NCBI GenBank assembly: GCA_002329155.1
Contig: DCXY01000048.1
Span: forward strand, 1 to 64,000
DNA: 64,000 bases
Reading direction: 5' to 3'
Origin: Stenotrophomonas sp. UBA2124
Lineage (GTDB): Bacteria > Pseudomonadota > Gammaproteobacteria > Xanthomonadales > Xanthomonadaceae
Shown piece after piece: positions 1 through 8,500 of the stretch (positions within the stretch are counted from its first letter, which is position 1; each line of letters starts with the position of its first letter). The notes under the pieces were generated by a model. That model worked only from the letters and a program-made list of their open reading frames with translations, was not told the origin of the DNA and made no database searches. Both the position numbers and the translations under genes were made by a program.

Positions 1-11
1 CTTCAACAGAT

Positions 12-117
12 CGTCATTCCCGTGCAGGCGGGAATCGCTTTGGCCTTTGCCCGTGGATGAGCTGCAGGTGCAGCAGAAGCAGAAGCAGAAGCGACCCCCG
101 CCTGCGCGGGGATGACG
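12..117. repeat. Inverted pair of 25-bp intergenic repeats
   Basis: Two 25-bp copies at 12-36 and 93-117 lie in opposite orientation and match at 21 of 25 positions. Each has the core CCCGCCTGC or its complement, flanked by GTCAT or ATGAC. Between and after them are short purine-rich runs of GCAGAA (about 68-92) and GCAGGA/ACAGGA (about 126-148). The stretch 1-238 has no convincing gene; it holds these repeats and the terminator of the efflux operon. Copies of this kind are scattered in many proteobacterial genomes. No mobility gene is present. Confidence 0.6.
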
Positions 118-174
118 GCATCAAAGCAGGAGCAGGAACAGGAACAGCGGCGCAAAGGCAAGTGCACGCAACAG

Positions 175-203
175 AAAAGCCCCGGCATCTGCCGGGGCTT
201 TTC
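175..203 (-). terminator. Rho-independent terminator of the RND operon
   Basis: A nearly perfect stem, AAAAGCCCCGGC pairing with GCCGGGGCTTTT, surrounds a short ATCT loop. On the minus strand it follows the stop codon of the pump gene by about 35 bases and ends in a T run. The flanking A and T runs make it potentially bidirectional, so it may also end a gene entering from the left. Confidence 0.8.
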
Positions 204-238
204 GTTCAACTATTGCATGGGGCCAACTATCGCAGTAA

Positions 239-3200
239 TCAGCGATCCTGCTGAGCCGTGCGTACCTTGTGCTGTTCCAGGTATTCCTTGGACGGCTCGT
301 CCATCTTGTCGCCCAGCACGCGGCGGACGCAGACGAAGAACAGCGGGATCAGCAGCACGCCGATGACGGTGGCGAACAACATGCCGCCGATCACGCCCGT
401 GCCCAGCGAGTGACGGGCATTGGCACCGGCACCACTGGAGATCGCCATCGGCAGCACGCCGAGAATGAAGGCGAAGGAGGTCATCAGGATCGGGCGGAAG
501 CGCAGGTGTGCCGCCTCGATGGTGGCATCGCGCAGGGTCTTGCCCATGGCGCGCTGTTCCACCGCGAACTCCACGATCAGGATCGCGTTCTTCGCTGCCA
601 GGCCAATCACCGTCACCATGCCGATCTTGAAGTACAGATCGTTCGGCAGGCCGCGCATCAGCGAGAACACCACCGCGCCGAGGATGCCAATCGGCACCAC
701 CAGCAGCACCGCCACCGGGATGGACCAGCTTTCGTACAGCGCGGCCAGGCACAGGAACACCACCACGATGGACAGCACCATCAGCAGCGTGGCCGCGTTG
801 CCCGCCAGGATTTCCTGGTAGGACATGCCGCTCCAGTCGTAGCCGAAACCTGCCGGCAGGTCGTCATGCACCAGCCGTTCCATGGTGCTCATCGCCACGC
901 CCGAGCTGCCGCCCGGTGCCGGTGCGCCGACGATGTTCACCGCCGAATAACCGTTGTAGCGGCTCAGTGCCGGTGGGGCATAGATCCAGTCCGCCTTGAC
1001 CACCGAGCTGAGCGGAATCATCGCGCGTTGGCCGGTGGCGTCCTTGCTCAGCGAGCTGGGCACGTAATAGCTGCGCAGCGATTCCGGGCCGGTACGGTAG
1101 GCGGCATCGGCCTGCATGTTCACGCGCTTGATGCGGCCGGCGTAGAAGAAGTCGTTGACGTACACAGGCGCCAGCATCATCTGGATGGCGGTGTAGACAT
1201 CATTGACCGACACGCCCATGGTCTGGGCCTGCACGCGGTCCACCTTCAGCTGCAGCTGCGGTGCGTTCTCAAGCGTGTTCGGGCGCACGCCCACCAGCGA
1301 GGTGTCCTTGCCGGCAGCACCGAGCAGGGTGTTGCGCGCGTCCATCAGCGCATCCTGGCCGGCACCGCCACGGTCCTGCAGCCACATGTCGAAACCGCCG
1401 AACTGGCCCAGGCCCTGCACGGTCGGCAGGTTGACGAAGAAGATCTGCGCGTCCTTGATGCCGTAGGCCAGCTTGTTCATCTTCTGGATGAACTCCGGCG
1501 CGGTCTCGTTGCGCTTGCTCCAGTCCTTCAGGCGGATGAACGCCATGCCGACGTTCTCGCCGGAGCCGACGAAGCTGAAGCCGGTGATCTGCATCATGCC
1601 TTCAAAGGCATCCTGCTTCTCCAGCGTGCCGCGCAGCTGGTCGAACACATCGCTGGTGCGGGTCTTGGTGGCGCCCGGCGGCAGCTGCACGATGGCCAGC
1701 GCGTAGCCCTGGTCTTCTTCCGGCAGGAAGCTGCCCGGCAGGCGCGTGAACAGGAAGCCACACAGCACCAGCAGCAGGGCGAACACCACCAGCCAGCGCG
1801 GGCTGTGCCTGATCACGCTGCCCACGCTGCCAACGTAGCCCTTCTCCAGCTTGCCGTAGTACTTGTTGAAGGTGCGGTACACCCAGTTCGGGTTGTCGTT
1901 GTGGGTGGGCTTGAGGAAGGCCGCACACAACGCCGGGGTGAAGGTCAGTGCCAGCAGCGCGGAGAAGCCCATCGCCATGGCGATGGTCAGCGCGAACTGC
2001 TTGTAGATCTCACCCGAGGCACCCGGCTGCAGCGCACTGGGAATGAACACCGCCGCCAGCACCACGGTGATGGCCACCACGGCGCCGGTGATCTGGCCCA
2101 TGGCCTTCTGCGTGGCCGGCTTGGGGTCGAGCCCCTCCTCGCTCATGATGCGCTCGACGTTCTCGATCACCACGATCGCGTCGTCCACCACGATGCCGAT
2201 GGCCAGCACCATCGCGAACAGGGTCAGCTGGTTGATGGTGAAGCCGATCGCCAGCATGCCCATGAAGGTGCCGAGCAGGGCCACCGGGATCACCAGCGTG
2301 GGAATGATGGTGGCGCGGAAGTTCTGCAGGAAGATCAGCATCACCAGGAACACCAGCACGATCGCTTCGATCAGGGTGTGGATCACTTCCTTGATCGAGA
2401 TGTTGACGAAGGTGGTGCTGTCGTACGGGGTGAACCAGCTCACGCCGGCCGGGAAGCTGCCGGCCAGGTCGTCCATCTTGGCGCGCACGGCCTTGGACAC
2501 GTCCAGTGCATTGGCGCCGGGCAGCAGCTGGATGGCGAAGGCTGCCACCGGCTTGCCGTTGTACTTGGTGTCGAAGCCGTAGTTGGAGGCGCCGAAGGAC
2601 ACACGGGCCACGTCCTTGAGCTTGACCACGCTGCCGTCAGCATTGGCACGCAGGATGGTGTTCTCGAACTCTTCCGGTGTGCTGTAGCGGCCTTCGGCGG
2701 CAACAGTGGCGGTGAAGGCCTGGCCGTTCGGGGCCGGGTCACCACCCACCGAACCGGCGGCGAACTGCAGGTTCTGGGTGCCGATGGCGTTGTACACGTC
2801 GGTTGCCGACAGGTGGTAGCCCTGCAGCTGTTCCGGGTTCAACCAGATGCGCATGGCGTACTCGGCACCGAACTGCTGGGTGCTGCCGACGCCCGGCACG
2901 CGCGAGATCTGGTCCAGCACGCGCGAGCCGACGATGTCGTTGAGCGCGTCGCGGTCCACCGAGCCATCGTCCGAACGCACGCCGATGGCCATCAGGAAGC
3001 CGGCGTTGGCCTTGGCCACCACCACGCCCTGCTTGGTCACTTCCGACGGCAGGCGCGGGGTGGCAAGTGCCACCTTGTTCTGCACCTGCACCTGCGCGAT
3101 GTCGGCATTGGTGCCGCTGTCGAAGGTGAGGGTGATGCTGACGCGGCCACTGGAGGAGGACGAGGAGCTGAAATAGACCAGGTTGTCGATACCGGTCAGC

Positions 3201-3403
3201 TGCTGCTCGATCACCTGCGTGACCGCCTTTTCGGCGGTGGATGCGCTGGCGCCGGGGTAGGTCGCGTTGACGGTGATCTGGGGCGGCGCGACGCTGGGGT
3301 AGGACTCCACACCCAGGTTGAGGATCGAGATCACGCCGCCCAGCGAGATCAGGATGGCCACCACCCAGGCGAATACCGGGTGTTCAATGAAGAATTTAGG
3401 CAT
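239..3403 (-). CDS. RND multidrug efflux pump, inner-membrane transporter (AcrB/MexB type)
   Basis: This 1054-residue protein has the length and layout of HAE1-family drug/proton antiporters: an N-terminal membrane helix, a periplasmic porter domain, a first block of helices, then a repeat of this plan. The proton-relay motif GIVVDDAIVVIENVE in the fourth helix carries the paired aspartates needed for proton coupling. It should form a trimer in the inner membrane and pass substrates to the adaptor encoded just upstream in the operon (12-base gap). No outer-membrane channel gene is present, so a TolC-type partner must be encoded elsewhere. A run of seven serines follows LVYF in the porter domain. 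Stenotrophomonas has several such pumps; a TetR-adaptor-pump order fits systems such as SmeGH or SmeOP, but I cannot assign one. Confidence 0.93.
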   Translation of the reverse strand: MPKFFIEHPVFAWVVAILISLGGVISILNLGVESYPSVAPPQITVNATYPGASASTAEKAVTQVIEQQLTGIDNLVYFSSSSSSSGRVSITLTFDSGTNADIAQVQVQNKVALATPRLPSEVTKQGVVVAKANAGFLMAIGVRSDDGSVDRDALNDIVGSRVLDQISRVPGVGSTQQFGAEYAMRIWLNPEQLQGYHLSATDVYNAIGTQNLQFAAGSVGGDPAPNGQAFTATVAAEGRYSTPEEFENTILRANADGSVVKLKDVARVSFGASNYGFDTKYNGKPVAAFAIQLLPGANALDVSKAVRAKMDDLAGSFPAGVSWFTPYDSTTFVNISIKEVIHTLIEAIVLVFLVMLIFLQNFRATIIPTLVIPVALLGTFMGMLAIGFTINQLTLFAMVLAIGIVVDDAIVVIENVERIMSEEGLDPKPATQKAMGQITGAVVAITVVLAAVFIPSALQPGASGEIYKQFALTIAMAMGFSALLALTFTPALCAAFLKPTHNDNPNWVYRTFNKYYGKLEKGYVGSVGSVIRHSPRWLVVFALLLVLCGFLFTRLPGSFLPEEDQGYALAIVQLPPGATKTRTSDVFDQLRGTLEKQDAFEGMMQITGFSFVGSGENVGMAFIRLKDWSKRNETAPEFIQKMNKLAYGIKDAQIFFVNLPTVQGLGQFGGFDMWLQDRGGAGQDALMDARNTLLGAAGKDTSLVGVRPNTLENAPQLQLKVDRVQAQTMGVSVNDVYTAIQMMLAPVYVNDFFYAGRIKRVNMQADAAYRTGPESLRSYYVPSSLSKDATGQRAMIPLSSVVKADWIYAPPALSRYNGYSAVNIVGAPAPGGSSGVAMSTMERLVHDDLPAGFGYDWSGMSYQEILAGNAATLLMVLSIVVVFLCLAALYESWSIPVAVLLVVPIGILGAVVFSLMRGLPNDLYFKIGMVTVIGLAAKNAILIVEFAVEQRAMGKTLRDATIEAAHLRFRPILMTSFAFILGVLPMAISSGAGANARHSLGTGVIGGMLFATVIGVLLIPLFFVCVRRVLGDKMDEPSKEYLEQHKVRTAQQDR

Positions 3404-3415
3404 GACGGGCTTCCG

Positions 3416-4612
3416 TTATTCCTTCTTTTCCGGTGCCGGCGCGGCAGCGGCAGGCGTTGCGGCAGCAGCCGGCTGGCCTGCGGCGGCGGGCTTCCACGGC
3501 GTGGCCTTGGCCGGTGCGCCATCCTTCACCTTCTGGATGCCGGAGACGATGACCTGGTCACCGGCCGCCAGGCCGGAGGAGATCAGCCAGTTGCCACCCT
3601 GCTGGCTGTCCAGCACCACGTCCTTGCGCACGACGTTGCCGTCCTTGCCCACCACCAGCACGTAACCACCTTTGGCGTCGCGCTGCACGGCCTGCTGCGG
3701 CAGCAGGAAGGCGTTGTTGCGCTCACCCAGGTTGGCGTTGAAGCTGACGAAGGAGCCGGGCAGCAGGATGTGGTCGGGGTTGGGCAGCAGCGCACGCAGC
3801 GACACAGTGCCGGTGGCCGGGTCCACCGAGGTGGCCGAGAAATCCAGCGTGCCTTCGTGGGCATAGGCGGTGCCGTCGCGCAGGTGCACCTGCACAGTGG
3901 TCTTGCCGTCACCGGCCAGCGCCAGCGCGCCCTTGTCCTGCGCCGCGCGCAGTGCGCTCAGCTCGTCGGCGGTCATGGAGAAGTTCACGTACAGCGGGTC
4001 GATCTGGTCCACGGTGGTCAGCAGGGTGGCTTCGCCCTGTCCGACCAGCGCGCCTTCGGTGACCTGCTGCTTGCCGGCCAGGCCGGAGATGGGCGAGGTC
4101 ACCCGTGCGTAGCCCAGGCTGATGCGGGCATTGGCAACGGCGGCCTCGGCCTGCTGCACGGCGGCCGCGCCGCTGCGCTCGGCGGCCACGGCGTTATCCA
4201 GGTCCGACTGCGACACGTACTTCTGCGGGGCCAGCGTGCGGGCACGGCTGGCGGTGGCGCGGGCGTTGGCGTAGTTGGCGCGGGCCGAGGCCAGCGCGCC
4301 TTCGGCCGAGGCCAGCGAGGCGCGCAGCGGGGCAGGGTCGATCAGGAACAGCGCCTGGCCTTCCTTGACGTTGCTGCCTTCCTCGTACACGCGCTTCTGC
4401 AGCACGCCGGCCACGCGGGCGCGGACATCGGCCGAGCGGAACGGCGACAGCCGGCCCACCAGCTCACGCTGCAACGGCAGGGTCTGCGGCTTGGCATCCA
4501 CCACGCCCACTTCCGGCGGTGGCGGTGCGGCCTGTTCTTCCTGCTTCTTGCAGGCGGCAAGGGAGAGTGTCGCTGCACAGGCAAGTGCAAGGAAACGAAG
4601 CGGGGCGGTCAT
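3416..4612 (-). CDS. RND efflux periplasmic adaptor (membrane fusion protein)
   Basis: A 398-residue adaptor that should link the inner-membrane pump to an outer-membrane channel. The N-terminus is a lipoprotein signal with the lipobox LAAC, so the mature protein is probably lipid-anchored through Cys20. Next come a lipoyl half, a coiled-coil hairpin rich in Ala, Arg and Gln (about residues 90-160), the second lipoyl half with SPISGLAGKQQVTEGALVG, then the beta-barrel and membrane-proximal domains. The C-terminus is a low-complexity Ala/Pro tail ending in charged residues. Its ATG overlaps the TGA of the upstream TetR gene (ATGA), so the two are translationally coupled. The pump follows 12 bases downstream. 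Confidence 0.93.
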   Translation of the reverse strand: MTAPLRFLALACAATLSLAACKKQEEQAAPPPPEVGVVDAKPQTLPLQRELVGRLSPFRSADVRARVAGVLQKRVYEEGSNVKEGQALFLIDPAPLRASLASAEGALASARANYANARATASRARTLAPQKYVSQSDLDNAVAAERSGAAAVQQAEAAVANARISLGYARVTSPISGLAGKQQVTEGALVGQGEATLLTTVDQIDPLYVNFSMTADELSALRAAQDKGALALAGDGKTTVQVHLRDGTAYAHEGTLDFSATSVDPATGTVSLRALLPNPDHILLPGSFVSFNANLGERNNAFLLPQQAVQRDAKGGYVLVVGKDGNVVRKDVVLDSQQGGNWLISSGLAAGDQVIVSGIQKVKDGAPAKATPWKPAAAGQPAAAATPAAAAPAPEKKE

Positions 4613-5274
4613 CTGGAGAAGCTCCGGGTGTTGTTTTTATCGGGGACCACTGCTGCTTCCTTGTTGCTGGCGAAGGCGCGCAGGAAAGAATCAATGGCAA
4701 ATTCGGCCCAGCGGCGACGTTCGGTGAGGCAGTCGCGGTGGGGGGCATGGAAACGCTGTCGTTCAAAATCCTGGCCAGCGATCATGCTTATTAACAGCTC
4801 GGCCATGAAATGCGGGTCGTCATGGTCCAGGCGCCCGCAGTCGATCTCGGTCTGGATCCATTCAGTCAGCAGCGTGCGCATGGCCTCGGCGCTGCCCTGG
4901 TACATGAAGCGTGCTTCCTCGCGGAATTCATGGGCGCTGGCGCCGATCAGCTGTGAGGTACGCCGCGCGTTGGGCATGTTGCGGCGCTCAAGGTAGCTCA
5001 GGGCGAAATCCAGCAGGGTCTGGCGCAGGGGGGTGTGGCTGCACACCACCAGCCCGGCGGTGGCCGAGTTGACGTGCAACTGCATGGCCTGGCGCAGCAG
5101 CTCGCGCTTGCAGCCATAGCGGCTGTAGAGGGTCTGCTTGGAGCAGCCGGCCAGCGCCGCCACCGAATCCATGCTCAGGCGCATGCCCTGGGTGGCAAGC
5201 AGCTCGCGCACGGCCTCGAACACCCGCTCGTCGCGTGTGTCTCTTGGGCCATGTTGGGCGGGGGAGGTAAGCAC
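4609..5274 (-). CDS. TetR/AcrR-family repressor of the RND operon
   Basis: A 221-residue regulator with an N-terminal helix-turn-helix (residues about 27-60: MRLSMDSVAALAGCSKQTLY, then SRYG) and a divergent ligand-binding C-terminal domain. It is the first gene of the efflux operon and overlaps the adaptor start by four bases, so it is likely an autoregulated local repressor released by a pump substrate. The only upstream start is GTG at 5274. It has no Shine-Dalgarno sequence, and the predicted transcription start lies only a few bases upstream, so translation may be leaderless. A candidate operator overlaps the promoter. Confidence 0.9.
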   Translation of the reverse strand: MLTSPAQHGPRDTRDERVFEAVRELLATQGMRLSMDSVAALAGCSKQTLYSRYGCKRELLRQAMQLHVNSATAGLVVCSHTPLRQTLLDFALSYLERRNMPNARRTSQLIGASAHEFREEARFMYQGSAEAMRTLLTEWIQTEIDCGRLDHDDPHFMAELLISMIAGQDFERQRFHAPHRDCLTERRRWAEFAIDSFLRAFASNKEAAVVPDKNNTRSFSR

Positions 5275-5283
5275 AGGGAGTGG

Positions 5284-5323
5284 ACTATACCGTCCAGTTC
5301 AGAATATACGCAACGTAATTCTG
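5284..5323 (-). promoter_or_regulatory. TetR operon promoter with overlapping palindromic operator
   Basis: On the minus strand a -10 box TATAGT (5284-5289) lies 18 bp from a TTGCGT -35 (5308-5313). A near-perfect inverted repeat covers the -35: arms CAGAAT..TACG and CGTA..ATTCTG at 5300-5323, with a three-base CAA centre and one unpaired base. This size and position are typical of TetR-family operators, and binding would block RNA polymerase. The expected transcript would start about 2-4 bases before the GTG of the regulator. Confidence 0.55.
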
Positions 5324-5413
5324 ATTTCTTTGCGTGGGACGACAGCGTGCCGGATTCAGGTTGCAGACATGCGACTGCCATTTGTCGGTGTTTGCATTTG
5401 CCATCCAGCGTGG

Positions 5414-5441
5414 TTGACCCACGTCAATAACCCGCGATATT
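5414..5441 (+). promoter_or_regulatory. Candidate promoter of NAD-glutamate dehydrogenase
   Basis: TTGACC (5414-5419) and GATATT (5436-5441) are spaced 16 bp apart, giving a roughly 75-base leader before the ATG at 5522. A second -10-like hexamer TACAAT at 5478-5483 has no good -35. The tetR operator lies 90 bp upstream, so the repressor is unlikely to act directly on this promoter. This is a by-eye call. Confidence 0.4.
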
Positions 5442-5521
5442 GCCGCCCTGCAGCAAGGTTCTTTTTGTTGCCAGAGATACAATTGCGGTTTCTCCAACCG
5501 AGCATCACCCAAAGCTCCGTC

Positions 5522-8500
5522 ATGAAATCGCAAAACAGTGCTGCCAAGTCCGTAAACACGAAATCCAAACAGGCCGTGAAGCAGACCAGTGGTACCGGGT
5601 CCGGCCTGTCGCTCGAACCGGTTTTTGCAGCACTGCGGAAGCGATACCCCGCCGCTGCCCAGGCGCAGGCGGTGGCGTTTGCCTCGGCGTTCTACAAGCG
5701 CATGGAGGCGGATGAGTTCAAGCAGCATTCGCCCGAAGACTGGGCGGTGCTGGCTGCCGGCATGCTCGAGTTCGCCCGCAACCGCAAGCCGGGCAAGGCC
5801 AGTGTGCGCGTGTTCAACCCCACCCTGAAGGCCGACGGCTGGGAGTCGGGCCACACCGTGCTGCAGATCGTCAACGACGACATGCCGTTCCTGGTGGATA
5901 CCGTGACCCTGGCGCTGACCGAGCAGGGTATCGGCGTGCATGTGCTCGGCCACCCGGTGATCTCGATCGGCCGCGACAAGGCCGGCAAGCTGGTCGGCGT
6001 GGGCGAGGGCAAGTTTGAATCGGTGATGCTGCTGGAAATCGACCGCCAGCCGCAGGCCGCGCTGGACGCGGTGGCCAAGCGCGTCAGCGAGGCACTGGAA
6101 GACGTGCGTGCCATCGTCAAGGACTGGGAGCCGATGCGCGCCAAGGCTGTGGCGCTGGCCGAAGACCTGGGCAAGCGCACGCTGCCGGTCAGCGAGGCCT
6201 CGCGCCATGAAGCGCAGGAATTCCTCGGCTGGGCCGCGGACAACCATTTCACCTTCTTCGGCTACCGCGAATACAAGGTGGAGAAGCAGGGCAAGGAAGA
6301 AGTGCTGGTGGCGCAGAACGGCACCGGCCTGGGCCTGATGCGGGGCAAGGACACCTCGACGGCGCGCCCGGTCAAGGGCCTTGCCGCCCAGGGCCTGAAC
6401 ACCGCCGGTGGCCTTGACGACGCGCTGATCCTGACCAAGACCAATGCCCGTTCGCGCATCCACCGCGGCGGCTACATGGACTACATCGGCGTGCTGGAGT
6501 TCGACGCCAAGGGCAAGATCACCGGCGAGCAGCGTTTCCTGGGTCTGTTCACCTCCAGCGCCTACAACCGCCGCCCGTGGGAAATCCCGCTGGTGCGCCA
6601 GCGTTACCAGGGCGTGATCGACCGCTCGGGCCTGAGCATGTCCAGCCACAGCGGCAAGGCGCTGCGCCATATTCTGGAATCGCTGCCGCGCGAGGAGCTG
6701 TTCCAGTCCAGCCAGGACGAGCTGTTCCGCACCGCCATGGGCGTGCTGGGCCTGCAGGAGCGCGTGCGCAGCCGCATGTTCCTGCGCCAGGACAAGTTCA
6801 GCCGTTTCATTTCCGCGCTGGTGTTCCTGCCGCGCGAACGCTTCAACACCGATGTGCGCCTGCGCATCGAGAACCTGCTCAAGGATGCGCTGCAGGGCGA
6901 GCATGTCGATTCCAGCGTGGTGCTGGGCGATTCGCCGCTGGCACAGGTGCACCTGATCGTGCGGCCCAAGGCCGGGCAGAGCCTGGAGCTGGATACCGAT
7001 GGCCTGGAGAGCCGCCTGGCACACGTGCTGCGCAACTGGCAGGACGACTTGCGCGAGGCGCTGGTGGCCAGCCACGGTGAGAGCGAGGGCCTGCGCATCG
7101 CATCGCGTATCGGCAAGGCACTGCCGGCCGGTTACATCGAGGACTCCAGCGCCGAGATCGCCGCGGCCGACGTGTCCCAGCTGGACGCGCTGACCGGCCC
7201 GGACGATCTGCGCATGAGCCTGCAGGCCACCCGCCGCGACGGCGTGGACGGCCTGCGCCTGAAGATCTACCGCCAGCTGGAGGACATTCCGCTGTCGGAC
7301 GTGCTGCCGATGATGGAGAACATGGGCCTGCGCGTGGTGGCCGAGCGCCCGTACCGGCTGATGGTCGATGAGGCGCCGGTATACGTGCAGGACTTCGAGG
7401 TCGAGTCCACCGTGCCGGGAGTGGATGCCGCTGCCGCCAATGCCGGTTTCAGCGACGCCTTCGTGCGCGTGTGGCAGGGCGATGCCGAGAACGACGGCTT
7501 CAACCGCCTGGTGCTGGCTGCCGGCCTGGACTGGAAGCAGGTATCGATGCTGCGCGGTTACTGCAAGTACCTGCTGCAGATCGGCGTGCCGTTCTCGCAG
7601 TCGTACGTGGAAGGCACCCTCAGCCGCTACCCGCTGCTGGCGCGCCTGATCGTGGAGCTGTTCGAGGCCCGCTTCGAGCCGGCACCGGCCAGCGACAAGG
7701 CCACCATGGATGCCCAGCTGGCGCAGTTCACCGCGCTGGCCGGCGGCGACGCCGCCACCGTCAAGCTGCTGGACAGCGTGGTCAAGGCGCGCAAGAGCAG
7801 CCGCGATGCACGCATGGCGCTGGTGCACGAGGTGCTGGTCAAGCTGCTGGACGGCGTGTCCAGCCTGGACGAGGACCGCATCCTGCGCAGCTTCATCGGC
7901 GTGATCGAAGCCACCCTGCGTACCAGCTACTACTTGGAGCGCAAGGATGGTCTGCGTGCCGATGGCGGCCCGGCGGACTACATCAGCTTCAAGTTCGACG
8001 CCGCCAAGGTGCCGGACCTGCCCAAGCCGCGCCCGTACCGCGAAATCTTCGTGTGTGGCCCGCGCGTGGAAGGTACCCACCTGCGCTTCGGCCCGGTGGC
8101 CCGTGGTGGCCTGCGCTGGTCCGACCGCCGCGAGGATTTCCGCACCGAGGTGCTGGGCCTGGTGAAGGCGCAGATGGTGAAGAACACCGTGATCGTGCCG
8201 GTCGGCTCCAAGGGCGGTTTCTACGCCAAGCAGCTGCCGGACCCGTCGGTGGACCGCGATGCATGGTTCGCTGAAGGCGTGGCCTGCTACAAGCGTTTCA
8301 TCAACGGCCTGCTGGACATCACCGACAACATCGTCAACAACAAGATCGTGCCGCCGCAGGGCGTGGTGCGCCACGACCAGGACGATCCGTATCTGGTGGT
8401 GGCCGCCGACAAGGGCACGGCCACGTTCTCCGATACGGCCAACGGCATCGCCCGTGCGCATGGCTTCTGGCTGGACGACGCCTTCGCTTCCGGTGGCTCG

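Noticed and set aside
269..4996. 1575-codon open frame antisense to the efflux operon
   Set aside because: High-GC third-position shadow. The His/Gln/Arg-rich product has no domain, and both pump genes on the other strand are complete and recognisable.
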